Assembly: GCF_014653155.1 (NCBI RefSeq)
Contig: NZ_BNAF01000001.1
Span: forward strand, 248,001 to 312,000
DNA length: 64,000 nucleotides
From: Sphingobacterium griseoflavum
GTDB lineage: Bacteria > Bacteroidota > Bacteroidia > Sphingobacteriales > Sphingobacteriaceae
Reading direction: 5' to 3'
Within the stretch, counting starts at the first letter, position 1. Every line of letters starts with the position of its first letter. The translations under genes were made by a program, and so were the position numbers. The notes beneath the pieces were generated by a model. The model made no database searches and was not told the DNA's origin. It saw only the letters and a list, made by a program, of their open reading frames with translations. Shown here one piece after another: positions 28,137 through 37,595 of the stretch.

Positions 28137-28448
28137 ATGTACGCAATAGTAAATATAGCAGGACAGCAATTTAAGGTTGCAAAAGACCAGTATCTTTTTG
28201 TGCACCGGTTACAAGGAGACGAAGGCGCTAGTATTGAATTTGACAATGTATTGTTAGCAGAAGACGGTGGTAAATTCACTGTAGGTACACCGAGTATCTC
28301 AGGTGCTAAAGTTTCGGCTACTATTTTGTCTCATTTGAAAGGTGATAAAGTTATCGTCTTCAAGAAAAAACGTCGTAAAGGCTACAAGAAGAAAAACGGT
28401 CACCGTCAACAGTTTACGAAGATCCAGATTACTGGCATCAGTTTATAA
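28137..28448 (+). CDS. rplU: 50S ribosomal protein L21
   Basis: Large-subunit protein binding 23S rRNA near L20. It has 103 residues, the normal length. Family blocks are [14 protein letters not shown] at the start, the [32 protein letters not shown] basic region, and ITGISL at the end. It lies 49 bp upstream of rpmA in the universal rplU-rpmA order. Confidence 0.98.
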   Translation: MYAIVNIAGQQFKVAKDQYLFVHRLQGDEGASIEFDNVLLAEDGGKFTVGTPSISGAKVSATILSHLKGDKVIVFKKKRRKGYKKKNGHRQQFTKIQITGISL

Positions 28449-28497
28449 TCGAGTTTTTAATCTGACCTTGCTAAAGGTCATAAATTAGGATAAAGAA

Positions 28498-28770
28498 ATG
28501 GCACATAAAAAAGGTGCGGGTAGTTCCAAGAACGGCCGTGAGTCACATAGTAAGAGATTAGGTATTAAGATTTTTGGCGGTCAACAAGCTATCGCGGGTA
28601 ACATCATCGTACGTCAACGCGGTACATTGCATAACCCTGATGCCAATGTAGGTGTAGGTAAAGACCATACGTTGTATGCATTGGTAGATGGTACCGTTGT
28701 TTTCCGTAAGAAAGCAAATAACAAATCTTATGTATCGGTAGTACCAGTTTCTGTTACGGAGCAAAACTAA
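28498..28770 (+). CDS. rpmA: 50S ribosomal protein L27
   Basis: A 90-residue large-subunit protein whose N-terminus reaches the peptidyl-transferase centre. It begins directly [16 protein letters not shown] with no Firmicutes-type cleavable leader. The [21 protein letters not shown] block is diagnostic. A terminator follows within 30 bp. Confidence 0.98.
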   Translation: MAHKKGAGSSKNGRESHSKRLGIKIFGGQQAIAGNIIVRQRGTLHNPDANVGVGKDHTLYALVDGTVVFRKKANNKSYVSVVPVSVTEQN

Positions 28771-28798
28771 TTAGGTTTATACCTGAAAATTTAAGAGA

Positions 28799-28824
28799 GG
28801 GTGTCCGGAAGGCCACCCTTTTTT
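28799..28824 (+). terminator. Terminator of rplU-rpmA
   Basis: GGGTGTCC (28799-28806) pairs with GGCCACCC (28811-28818) with one mismatch around a GGAA loop, followed by six T. Confidence 0.85.
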
Positions 28825-29226
28825 ATGCACCGGTAGTAAGGATGGCCATTTTTATCTGCTGAAACGCGAAGGAAAATGCACCGTATACCGGTTACTTCCT
28901 ACCATAAGATTTGTAAAATTTCCTCACAAAAAATTTTCAGCAATGACCGCTATAAAGCTGCGAATAGCTAGTAAAATCCGGGTTTTAAAGGGCTGTCGGG
29001 CAACTTTCTTCATGGGGAGGCGGAGGATTGCTTTTTAGGCGCACCGCTCAGCGCGATCCATGGAAAATAGGTGCACACAGGGGGGCGAGGTTTTCACGTG
29101 GTGCTTTGCAGTAGCACCTACTTGTACGTGTTTTTGTTTGATTTGCTACATTGATCACACTAAAAGCAAAAAAGAAGGTTGATACACCTTCTTTTTCGTT
29201 TTACCCGTGCAACCTAGTTCTTTCCA
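28825..29226. other. Intergenic region between rpmA and queA, no gene seen
   Basis: About 400 bases with no convincing open frame on either strand. The portion at about 28975-29130 is richer in G/C than typical spacers here and has several short complementary blocks (GGTGC/GCACC near 29050-29120), but I cannot match it to a known RNA. The queA terminator lies at its right end. Confidence 0.4.
29168..29196. terminator. Terminator serving queA (minus), also symmetric for plus
   Basis: An A/T-flanked stem (AAAAGAAGGT at 29170-29179, ACCTTCTTTT at 29186-29195) with loop TGATAC. Read on the minus strand it follows the queA stop by 31 bases and ends in a T-run. Confidence 0.8.
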
Positions 29227-30276
29227 TTAAATGATCAACATTGCGTCGCCATAGGAATAAAATCTATACTTTTCCTTCACGGCTACTTCGTACGCATTCA
29301 TGGTATTTTCGTAACCAGCAAACGCGGCAATCATAACCAATAGGGTAGACTCTGGCGTATGAAAGTTCGTAATCATCGAATTTGCAATACTGAAATCGTA
29401 AGGTGGATAGATGAACTTGCTGGTCCAGTCATTCGCCGCCTTGAGGTGTTTGTCTGCAGATACGGAAGACTCGATGGCGCGCATCGAGGTAGTTCCTACA
29501 GCGCATATACGCTTTTTCGCGTCTATCCCGTTGTTCACTACGCGGGCAGCATCATCTGAAATAATAAACTGCTCGGAATCCATTTTATGTTTAGTTAAGT
29601 CTTCCACTTCAACCGTGCGAAAGGTACCCAAGCCTACATGCAGCGTCACTTCGGCGAAATCGACTCCTTTAAGCTCCAATCTTTTCATTAATTCGCGAGA
29701 AAAGTGCAGACCAGCGGTTGGTGCCGCCACTGCGCCTTCATTTTTTGCGTAAATAGTTTGGTAGCGAAATTTATCTTCCGGCGTAGCTTTCCGCTTGATA
29801 TATTTCGGAAGTGGCGTTTCACCCAATATTTCAATATTGCGCCTAAATTCCTCGTCTGTTCCATCGAAAAGAAAACGAATAGTCCGTCCTCTGGATGTTG
29901 TATTGTCGACCACTTCAGCGACCAACAGATCATCATCTCCGAAATATAGTTTATTGCCGACGCGAATTTTGCGGGCCGGGTCAACCAGTACATCCCACAA
30001 TCGCAATTCCTTGTTTAGCTCGCGTAGTAAGAATACTTCGATGGTTGCACCTGTTTTCTCTTTATTGCCATACATACGTGCAGGGAAAACCTTGGTGTTA
30101 TTCAATATCATGACGTCTTTATCGTCGAAATAATCTAAAACGTCTTTGAAAATCTTGTGTTCTATTTTTCCAGAATCGCGATGCAAGACCATCAGACGGG
30201 ATTCATCCCGTTGTTCTGAAGGCTCTGATGCCAATAAAGACTCTGGTAAATTGAATTTAAACTGTGATAACTTCAT
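29227..30276 (-). CDS. queA: S-adenosylmethionine:tRNA ribosyltransferase-isomerase QueA
   Basis: It transfers and isomerises the ribosyl moiety of SAM onto preQ1 in tRNA to make epoxyqueuosine. From ATG 30276 it has 349 residues, the normal QueA length. It begins [16 protein letters not shown] and carries [20 protein letters not shown], the TLHVGLGTF block and [12 protein letters not shown], all diagnostic. The frame is open 21 codons further upstream to 30339, but those residues do not belong to the family. A TAACTTTG element at 30355-30348 would give a leader of about 65 bases. It is divergent from the ABC permease. Confidence 0.97.
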   Translation of the reverse strand: MKLSQFKFNLPESLLASEPSEQRDESRLMVLHRDSGKIEHKIFKDVLDYFDDKDVMILNNTKVFPARMYGNKEKTGATIEVFLLRELNKELRLWDVLVDPARKIRVGNKLYFGDDDLLVAEVVDNTTSRGRTIRFLFDGTDEEFRRNIEILGETPLPKYIKRKATPEDKFRYQTIYAKNEGAVAAPTAGLHFSRELMKRLELKGVDFAEVTLHVGLGTFRTVEVEDLTKHKMDSEQFIISDDAARVVNNGIDAKKRICAVGTTSMRAIESSVSADKHLKAANDWTSKFIYPPYDFSIANSMITNFHTPESTLLVMIAAFAGYENTMNAYEVAVKEKYRFYSYGDAMLII

Positions 30277-30347
30277 CTTATTCTGTGCTATGTTTTGTCC
30301 GTTGAAACCTTCAACAATCTTGGAATGGAATGGTTTCAAAAAGCTTA

Positions 30348-30355
30348 CAAAGTTA
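30348..30355 (-). promoter_or_regulatory. -7 element for queA
   Basis: Minus-strand TAACTTTG, 71 bases before the preferred ATG at 30276. Confidence 0.5.
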
Positions 30356-30436
30356 AGGATTATTAATCTAAATAGTACTATTCTAAGGCTTATTATTCGT
30401 TAGAATTCAATAAATCTGTTATATTTATGCACGGAT

Positions 30437-31684
30437 ATGTTTTTGGTTCTCACGCTACTTAAGGAAAGTTTTTTATTCGCGTTATCCGCGCTAAAGGATA
30501 ACCGTACGCGTACCTTATTGTCTCTTTTGGGGGTGACAATAGGTATCATGACGATCATTGGCGTGCTTTCTGCCGTGGATACGTTACGCAACAACTTAGA
30601 AGAGTCTGTACGTAAAATCGGTAGCCGCACGTTGTATATCGAGAAATGGCCATGGGATGGGGGACCTGATTTCCCGTGGTGGAAATATGTGAACAGGCCT
30701 GAGCCGAAGTATGCGGATTTTGAGGCCGTTCAGGCACGTATGACGACGGCCGAAGAGGTAGCCTATTCGATGACGATCGGCAACGCTACGGCAAAATACA
30801 AAAGCAATTCGGCCGCTAACATCAGTGTCGTCGGCGCAACCCACGATATTTTAGATATCCGAAATTTGGACATTATCGATGGCCGTTATTTCTCCGAGCA
30901 GGAGTCCCGGGCTGGTGCTAACAGCGTGATTTTGGGTGCGACTATCGCCGAAGGCCTATTTCCTGTCGAGGAGCCCATCGGAAAATATATTGCTCTTATG
31001 GGAAGAAAACTACAGGTCATTGGGGTTTTAAAAAGGGAAGGGTCGGGCATGCTAATTGATGTTTCCAACGACGATGTTGCCTATATTCCGTTCAGCTTAG
31101 CAAGGAATCTTGTTAATTACGAAAATTATTCACCCAGCATTTCCATAGAAGTCAAGCCGCAAATCACACTGGAAGAAGCGGAGAGTGAGCTTACTGGAAT
31201 TTTAAGATCCGTGCGACGTATCCCCCCCACCCGCGAGAATGATTTTTCGGTCAATAAAACTACCTTGATTACTGCGCAGCTAGATCAGATGTTTGTTGTC
31301 ATCAATCTTGCTGGCTTTTGTATTGGGATTTTTTCCATCTTGGTAGGCGGGTTTGGTATTGCAAACATTATGTTTGTGAGCGTCCGCGAGCGGACGAATC
31401 TAATTGGTATCCAAAAAGCGTTGGGAGCAAAGCAGTTTTTTATTCTTTCTCAATTTCTGATTGAGAGTGTCGCCTTATGCTTGATCGGTGGAGCTATCGG
31501 GTTGGTCTGCGTCTATGGACTCGCTGCGCTTGTGCAGGCTGTGTTAGACTTTAAGGTAGTCGTCAGTGTACAGATGGTGATCTTAACAACGGCACTCTCC
31601 ACTTTGATCGGTCTTGTAGCTGGTATTGTGCCAGCGATTAATGCCGCACGTATGGATCCCGTAGAAGCTATCCGTAGCAAGTAA
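30437..31684 (+). CDS. ABC transporter permease, MacB/FtsX type
   Basis: A 415-residue permease with the MacB layout: an N-terminal transmembrane helix (about 26-46, TRTLLSLLGVTIGIMTIIGV), a periplasmic MacB_PCD domain of about 240 residues, then three helices in the FtsX domain (about 289-313, 334-360, 383-405) containing RTNLIGIQKALGAKQ and ending AARMDPVEAIRSK. The DPxEALR-type ending is diagnostic. Such permeases export peptides, lipoproteins or drugs with a separate ATPase. No ATPase or membrane-fusion gene is adjacent, so its partner is encoded elsewhere. Confidence 0.93.
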   Translation: MFLVLTLLKESFLFALSALKDNRTRTLLSLLGVTIGIMTIIGVLSAVDTLRNNLEESVRKIGSRTLYIEKWPWDGGPDFPWWKYVNRPEPKYADFEAVQARMTTAEEVAYSMTIGNATAKYKSNSAANISVVGATHDILDIRNLDIIDGRYFSEQESRAGANSVILGATIAEGLFPVEEPIGKYIALMGRKLQVIGVLKREGSGMLIDVSNDDVAYIPFSLARNLVNYENYSPSISIEVKPQITLEEAESELTGILRSVRRIPPTRENDFSVNKTTLITAQLDQMFVVINLAGFCIGIFSILVGGFGIANIMFVSVRERTNLIGIQKALGAKQFFILSQFLIESVALCLIGGAIGLVCVYGLAALVQAVLDFKVVVSVQMVILTTALSTLIGLVAGIVPAINAARMDPVEAIRSK

Positions 31685-31799
31685 TTACTTTTTTTACTAC
31701 ACTTTTATTTTTTTATTGTTGGGAGACCCAGCTTTCCTAAAAAATGTCGTATTTTAATTCCGAAAAATTGAAATGTGAACCGTAAATTAAGAGAATATT

Positions 31800-34256
31800 A
31801 TGGCAGATTTAGATAAAAAGGAAGGATTCGCGTCGGAGCTACTTAACGAGGAATCTTTAGACAATATACACCACGTAAACAATCCCGTTCTTGACGTCCC
31901 TGCAATTGAAAAAAAATACTTGGGTAAGCCTACTTCTTACGTAAAAGAAGGCAATAAATTCATCTTTACAGATGGCAAAGCCCGTGTGGAGGTAAAAGTG
32001 TTTTCAGACGAGATCATTCGTGTCCGGCTTGCACCCCAAGGCTCTTTTTTGGAAGATTTTTCCTACGCCATAAAAAAAGACTTGGATTTGCATCCGCTTT
32101 CCTTTGCTCTGGAAGAAACGGGGGACGCGTATTTAGTCAAAACCAATGCCGTTGTTTGTCGAATTCAAAAAGAAGATTTTTTAGTAGTTTTTGAAAATAT
32201 AACCGGCAAAGTGATCAATGCCGATCACAAGCCGATGCATTGGGAGGAGAATGTAGATTTCGGCGGATACTATGTCTATTGTACAAAGAAAGCCATGGCA
32301 AAAGAAGCCTTTTTTGGCCTAGGAGATAAGTCAGCCAACCTGAATCTGCGGGGGCGCCGTTTCAGCAATTGGAATTCGGACACCTATGGTTTTGGTTTCA
32401 ATCAGGATCCCTTATACAAGACTGTACCATTTTATATCGGCGTGACTGATGGTGAAGCGTATGGTATTTTCTTCGATAATACCTTCAAAACCTATTTCGA
32501 CTTTGCTTCCGAACGCGAGGATCGCACGAGTTATTGGTCTGAAGGTGGGGAAATGCAATATTATTATATCCACGGGCCGCAAATGATCGAAGTTGTGAAG
32601 CATTATCATACACTGACGGGAACCCATTTTATGCCGCCGCTGTGGGCGATTGGCTATCACCAATGCCGGTGGAGCTACTATCCTGAAGCGAATGTCCGGG
32701 AGGTTACCTCGGAATTCCGAAAACGACAGATTCCATGCGATGCCATATACCTGGATATCGACTACATGGACGGTTACCGCTGTTTTACATGGAACAAAAG
32801 ATATTTCCCAGATCCAAAAAAAATGATTGCGGATTTGGCAGCAGAAGGCTTTAAGACCGTTGTGATGATCGATCCCGGAATAAAGGTAGATGAGGATTAT
32901 TGGGTTTTTAAAGAGGGCAAGGAAAACAGATATTTCTGTCGTCGTGGCGACGACTATTTTATGGAAGGTTATGTTTGGCCGGGGCGGTGCCAATTCCCGG
33001 ATTATACCAACCCCGACGTGCGCGAGTGGTGGGGTACGCTGTATCGCGGATTGGTTGAGGATGGCGTAGCCGGCGTGTGGAACGACATGAACGAGCCAGC
33101 GGTATTTGGTCGTGGCACGTTCCCCGGAGACGTTCGTCATTATTACGAAGGATATCGTGGCTCGCATCGTAAAGCGCATAACATCTATGGTATGCAAATG
33201 GTACGTTCGACTTATGACGGTTTGAAAAAACTACAACGCAATAAGCGACCGTTCACCATCACACGAGCTGCCTACGCGGGTACACAACGCTATTCTTCCG
33301 TCTGGACCGGCGATAATATTGCTACTTGGGAGCATCTTCGCATCGGTGTGCTGCAGTTGCAGCGACTTTCCGTGTCTGGTTTATCTTTTTGTGGTACAGA
33401 CATAGGCGGATTCACGGGCGAACCCGACGGCGAATTGTATACCCGATGGATGCAGTTCGGTGTTTTTTCGCCATTCATGCGCGTGCATTCTGCGGGCGAC
33501 ACGCGCGACCGTGAGCCATGGAGTTTTGGTCCAGAATGGGAAGCTATCTGCAAAAAGTTTATTGAACTGCGTTATCAACTACTTCCTTACATATACAGTA
33601 CGTTTTGGAGACAACACAAATACAGAGAGCCTATCTTACGCCCAATAGCGCTGCTGGAACAGCATAAGGCTCAAAATCTATTGCGGGAAGAGGAATTTGC
33701 TTTTGGACACCATATTTTGGTATCACCTGTGCTGCATCCCGGACAGCAGTCGAAAATCGTTTATCTGCCCGAAGGTAGCTGGTATGGTTATTTCAGCAAC
33801 GTGTTATATGCTGGAGGACAGGAACATCAGATAGAGACACCTTTGGATGAGATGCCCATATTCGTTCGTGCAGGTAGCGTAATACCCACGTATCCCGTAA
33901 TGCAATATACCGGAGAGCGGAATATCGATGCGCTTCGTTTAAATATCTATTATAGTTTAGGACGCCAGGATTCGGATGTCTACATAGACCACGGAGATAC
34001 GTTTGCTTATGAACAAAGTGTGTACAGCGAGAAGCACTTTATCGTGGAAGGAAAGAAAGATAGCTTGACAATAAGCCAAAATCAAGAAGGGCTCTACAAC
34101 GAACGGTTCGATACGTATAAAATTTATTTTATCGGACTACCGTTTGCCGTGAACAAAATAGAGGTGGACGGTGTTGTTATACAGGGATCAATGGACGAAG
34201 ATAAATTGCCTTATTTCGCCGTAGAGAAAGAATTTAGAAAGTTAACGATAGAATAA
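31800..34256 (+). CDS. Glycoside hydrolase family 31 alpha-glucosidase
   Basis: An 818-residue intracellular retaining alpha-glycosidase with no signal peptide. The N-terminal beta-sandwich (about 50-270) is followed by the (beta/alpha)8 domain with the nucleophile Asp429 in WNDMNEP and the acid/base Asp505 in WTGDN. The RVHSAGDTRDREPW block (about 561-574) and a C-terminal beta-domain follow. It starts the operon GH31-glgB-glgA-glgC, 10 bp before glgB, so its natural substrate is probably glycogen-derived malto-oligosaccharides. Alpha-xylosidase activity cannot be excluded by sequence alone. Confidence 0.92.
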   Translation: MADLDKKEGFASELLNEESLDNIHHVNNPVLDVPAIEKKYLGKPTSYVKEGNKFIFTDGKARVEVKVFSDEIIRVRLAPQGSFLEDFSYAIKKDLDLHPLSFALEETGDAYLVKTNAVVCRIQKEDFLVVFENITGKVINADHKPMHWEENVDFGGYYVYCTKKAMAKEAFFGLGDKSANLNLRGRRFSNWNSDTYGFGFNQDPLYKTVPFYIGVTDGEAYGIFFDNTFKTYFDFASEREDRTSYWSEGGEMQYYYIHGPQMIEVVKHYHTLTGTHFMPPLWAIGYHQCRWSYYPEANVREVTSEFRKRQIPCDAIYLDIDYMDGYRCFTWNKRYFPDPKKMIADLAAEGFKTVVMIDPGIKVDEDYWVFKEGKENRYFCRRGDDYFMEGYVWPGRCQFPDYTNPDVREWWGTLYRGLVEDGVAGVWNDMNEPAVFGRGTFPGDVRHYYEGYRGSHRKAHNIYGMQMVRSTYDGLKKLQRNKRPFTITRAAYAGTQRYSSVWTGDNIATWEHLRIGVLQLQRLSVSGLSFCGTDIGGFTGEPDGELYTRWMQFGVFSPFMRVHSAGDTRDREPWSFGPEWEAICKKFIELRYQLLPYIYSTFWRQHKYREPILRPIALLEQHKAQNLLREEEFAFGHHILVSPVLHPGQQSKIVYLPEGSWYGYFSNVLYAGGQEHQIETPLDEMPIFVRAGSVIPTYPVMQYTGERNIDALRLNIYYSLGRQDSDVYIDHGDTFAYEQSVYSEKHFIVEGKKDSLTISQNQEGLYNERFDTYKIYFIGLPFAVNKIEVDGVVIQGSMDEDKLPYFAVEKEFRKLTIE

Positions 34257-34266
34257 TATAGCAATA

Positions 34267-36171
34267 ATGAGCGAAACGGTAGTAGTTTATTCTTTATTTA
34301 CAGCATATGATATCAGTCTGTTTCGGTCAGGGAAACATTTTAAGCTATATGAGAAGTTAGGTTCCCATGCTTGTCATGTGGACGGAAAACAGGGCGTGCA
34401 CTTTGCCGTGTGGGCACCCAATGCGCAATCTGTTTCCATAATCGGAAACTTCAACGGTTGGAATCCACACCGCCATCCGTTGTTTGTACGGTGGGACAGT
34501 AGCGGTATTTGGGAAGGTTTTATTGAAGGGTTGGATTTGGGTGAAGTCTATAAGTACCATATTCATTCCCATAGCGGCGAAGTTCTGCAAAAGGCGGATC
34601 CATTTGCCTTGGCTAACGAAATCGCTCCCCGGACAGCTTCCGTTGTTTCCACAACGTGGTATCAGTGGGAAGATAGCAAGTGGATGAAGCACCGCAAAGA
34701 GGTGAATGCATTGGATAAACCTTATTCGGTCTACGAGATGCATATAGGCTCTTGGGCAAGAGATGCGGAAGATCCTTTGCGCCTATTGAATTATCGGGAG
34801 GTTGCAGATAAGTTGGTTCCATACGTAGTGGAAATGGGTTTCACCCATGTGGAATTTATGCCGATCATGGAACACCCATATTATCCATCATGGGGTTACC
34901 AAATTACGGGTTATTTTGCGGCCTCTTCGCGCTACGGCAGTGCACAAGATCTCATGTTTCTGATTGAGAGCTTACATAAAAACGGAATTGGTGTATTGCT
35001 CGATTGGGTGCCTTCGCATTTTCCAGGTGATGCACATGGCCTTTACCGCTTTGATGGTTCCCATTTGTACGAACATGAGGATCCCCGAAAAGGATACCAC
35101 CCCGATTGGAAATCCTATATATTTAATTACGGAAGAAATGAGGTGCGCTCTTTCTTGATTTCCAACGCGTTCTTCTGGCTGGATAGGTTTCACATCGATG
35201 GCCTTCGTGTGGACGCTGTGGCTTCCATGTTGTATTTGGATTATTCCCGTGAGGAGGGACAATGGGAGCCCAATATTTACGGAGGGCGTGAAAACCTTGA
35301 AGCGGTTCATTTTCTGCAAGAACTTAATGAGGCTGTTTACCAACATTTTCCAGATGTGCAGACGATCGCAGAGGAATCCACATCTTGGCCAGGGGTGAGT
35401 AAGCCGACATTCGCGGGTGGTTTGGGCTTCGGCATGAAGTGGATGATGGGATGGATGCACGATACGCTTAATTATTTTAAAGAAGACCCTATAAATCGCC
35501 GCTACTACCACAACCAAATGTCTTTTGCAACAGTTTACGGATTCAACGAAAACTTTATGCTACCGCTATCGCACGATGAGGTGGTTTATGGAAAGCAATC
35601 GCTTATCTATAAAATGCCTGGGGATGAATGGCAAAAATTCGCCAACCTCCGTGTGCTCTACTTGTACATGTACACCTTTGTCGGAACCAAATTGTTGTTT
35701 ATGGGCGGCGAGTTCGCGCAAACCTCCGAATGGAACGTGAATCAGTCATTAGACTGGCACCTTACACAATTTGCGCCACATCGTGGCATGCAACGCTTTG
35801 TGAAGGAACTTAACCACCTTTATCGCGCACAGCCTGCGCTTTATGAGAAGACGTTTAGCCCCGAAGGTTTTGAATGGATAGAGTTAGGAGATGAGCAGAA
35901 CAGTATTTTCGCTTACTTGCGTCGCGGACATTCGGAGGTCGACGATGTGTTGGTTGTGCTTAACCTTACTCCGGTGATACGTGATTACCGGGTTGGCGTT
36001 CCGAGTGCCGGAGATTGGGAAACGATATGCAATTCAGACGATCGGATGTTCTACGGTAGCGGTGTGGCTCAGGGGCAAGTGTCGTCGGAAGCTATTTTTT
36101 GGATGAATAAAGAAAACTCTATTGCACTTCAGTTGCCGCCACTAGCTGGGTTGGTATTAAAAAGGATTTAA
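34267..36171 (+). CDS. glgB: 1,4-alpha-glucan branching enzyme GlgB
   Basis: It makes alpha-1,6 branches in glycogen. It has 634 residues (GH13 subfamily 9). A single CBM48 domain (about 40-125, WAPNAQSVSIIGNFNGW) precedes the catalytic barrel, so it is the short form lacking the extra N1 domain. Catalytic residues are nucleophile Asp316 (DGLRVDAV), acid/base Glu369 (TIAEES) and Asp437 (LSHDEVVYGK). It lies 10 bp after GH31 and 1 bp before glgA, which indicates a single operon. Confidence 0.96.
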   Translation: MSETVVVYSLFTAYDISLFRSGKHFKLYEKLGSHACHVDGKQGVHFAVWAPNAQSVSIIGNFNGWNPHRHPLFVRWDSSGIWEGFIEGLDLGEVYKYHIHSHSGEVLQKADPFALANEIAPRTASVVSTTWYQWEDSKWMKHRKEVNALDKPYSVYEMHIGSWARDAEDPLRLLNYREVADKLVPYVVEMGFTHVEFMPIMEHPYYPSWGYQITGYFAASSRYGSAQDLMFLIESLHKNGIGVLLDWVPSHFPGDAHGLYRFDGSHLYEHEDPRKGYHPDWKSYIFNYGRNEVRSFLISNAFFWLDRFHIDGLRVDAVASMLYLDYSREEGQWEPNIYGGRENLEAVHFLQELNEAVYQHFPDVQTIAEESTSWPGVSKPTFAGGLGFGMKWMMGWMHDTLNYFKEDPINRRYYHNQMSFATVYGFNENFMLPLSHDEVVYGKQSLIYKMPGDEWQKFANLRVLYLYMYTFVGTKLLFMGGEFAQTSEWNVNQSLDWHLTQFAPHRGMQRFVKELNHLYRAQPALYEKTFSPEGFEWIELGDEQNSIFAYLRRGHSEVDDVLVVLNLTPVIRDYRVGVPSAGDWETICNSDDRMFYGSGVAQGQVSSEAIFWMNKENSIALQLPPLAGLVLKRI

Positions 36172-36172
36172 T

Positions 36173-37585
36173 ATGCATGTAATACATTTAAGCGTTGAAT
36201 GTTTCCCACTGGCCAAGGTGGGTGGATTAGCGGATGTTGTGGGGGCTTTGCCGCGCTATCAGCGTAAATTGGGCGTGAACGCTTGGGTAGTAGCTCCATT
36301 TTATGATAAAGTGTTTACGCAAGAGCGGGACTTCGATGTGATCCATGCCGGCACGATTATGCAAGGCGCCGAGCTCTTGCAGTACGAAATCCTGAAGGAA
36401 GCTGGCGATCCACTTGGATTCCCCTTGTACCTGATCCGTATCCCAGGGAAGTTGGATAGGGAAGAAGTTTACTGTTATCCTGATGAAGCCGAGCAGTGGA
36501 TTGCGTTTCAACATGCATTTTTACATTGGATGAAGACGGCAGCGATCATTCCGGATGTTGTCAATTGCCACGATCACCATGTCGGTTTGGTTCCTTTTTT
36601 GATGAAACATGCGATTGATTTCAATCACCTTTCTAATGTTAAAACGCTGTTTACCATCCATAATGGTCAATACCAAGGGTGGATGCCGTGGAGTAAGGGC
36701 ATACTGTTACCTGCTTTCGATACCTGGAGATGGGGATTGTTGGATTGGGATGGTCTAATTAATCCCTTCGCGGCGGCCGTGAAATGCTGCGATGCGTTTT
36801 CAACGGTGAGCACAGGCTACCTGCAAGAGCTGTATACACAAGCAAATGGGCTAGAAAGCCTATTTCAAGCGGAATCACAAAAAGGATATGGCATCGTGAA
36901 TGGAATTGATGGCGAGTATTGGAATCCGGAAATTGATTCGTTGATCGCTAAACCTTACAAGAAGTCTACTGTTAGATCCGGTAAAAAAGCTAATAAGAAA
37001 GAGTTTTGTCGCTCGGTAGGCTTACCGGATAATTTACCCTTATTAGCTTTCATCGGCCGGTTTGCGACAGAAAAAGGTGCAGATTTGCTGCCTGATATCA
37101 TTGAAAAAATTTTTTCGAATACTGAAAATAAAATAAGTATATTTATACTGGGATCGGGAGATGATATCTTACAGGAAAACTTGGAAGAGCTACGGGCACG
37201 TTATCCAGATCTATTAGCGGCGTTCTTTGGGTATAATGAGGCTTTGGCGCATCAGGTTTATGCTTCAGCAGATCTACTATTGATGCCTTCGCGTGTCGAG
37301 CCATGTGGCTTGAACCAGCTTTATGCTATGAAATATGGGACTATTCCTGTGGTTCGGGGTGTTGGTGGCTTGAAGGATACGGTGATCGATGTGGAAGAGG
37401 ACGGGGGGTATGGATTTGTTTTCCATGGATTGCATGTAGACACTGCAGCTCAAGCCGTATTACGTGCACTAGATGTTGTGTCAAACCCCACAGTTTTACA
37501 AAAGATCCGACAACGGGAGATGTCATTGGATTTTTCATGGGACAAATCAGCAAAAGAATATATACAATTGTATAACCAGTTATAA
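36173..37585 (+). CDS. glgA: Glycogen (starch) synthase GlgA
   Basis: GT5 glucosyltransferase that elongates alpha-1,4-glucan from ADP-glucose. It has 470 residues. The ADP-glucose binding K-V-G-G-L motif is at 15-19, the second Rossmann domain shows FIGRFATEKG (about 293-302) and the EPCGLNQLYAM catalytic block begins at Glu376. VRGVGGLKDTV closes the site. It follows glgB with a one-base gap and precedes glgC by 10 bp. Confidence 0.96.
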   Translation: MHVIHLSVECFPLAKVGGLADVVGALPRYQRKLGVNAWVVAPFYDKVFTQERDFDVIHAGTIMQGAELLQYEILKEAGDPLGFPLYLIRIPGKLDREEVYCYPDEAEQWIAFQHAFLHWMKTAAIIPDVVNCHDHHVGLVPFLMKHAIDFNHLSNVKTLFTIHNGQYQGWMPWSKGILLPAFDTWRWGLLDWDGLINPFAAAVKCCDAFSTVSTGYLQELYTQANGLESLFQAESQKGYGIVNGIDGEYWNPEIDSLIAKPYKKSTVRSGKKANKKEFCRSVGLPDNLPLLAFIGRFATEKGADLLPDIIEKIFSNTENKISIFILGSGDDILQENLEELRARYPDLLAAFFGYNEALAHQVYASADLLLMPSRVEPCGLNQLYAMKYGTIPVVRGVGGLKDTVIDVEEDGGYGFVFHGLHVDTAAQAVLRALDVVSNPTVLQKIRQREMSLDFSWDKSAKEYIQLYNQL

Positions 37586-37595
37586 AGGTTTCGTT

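Noticed and set aside
37473..37595. N-terminal extension of GlgC
   Set aside because: It overlaps the end of glgA in another frame, and the residues precede the invariant GlgC start.
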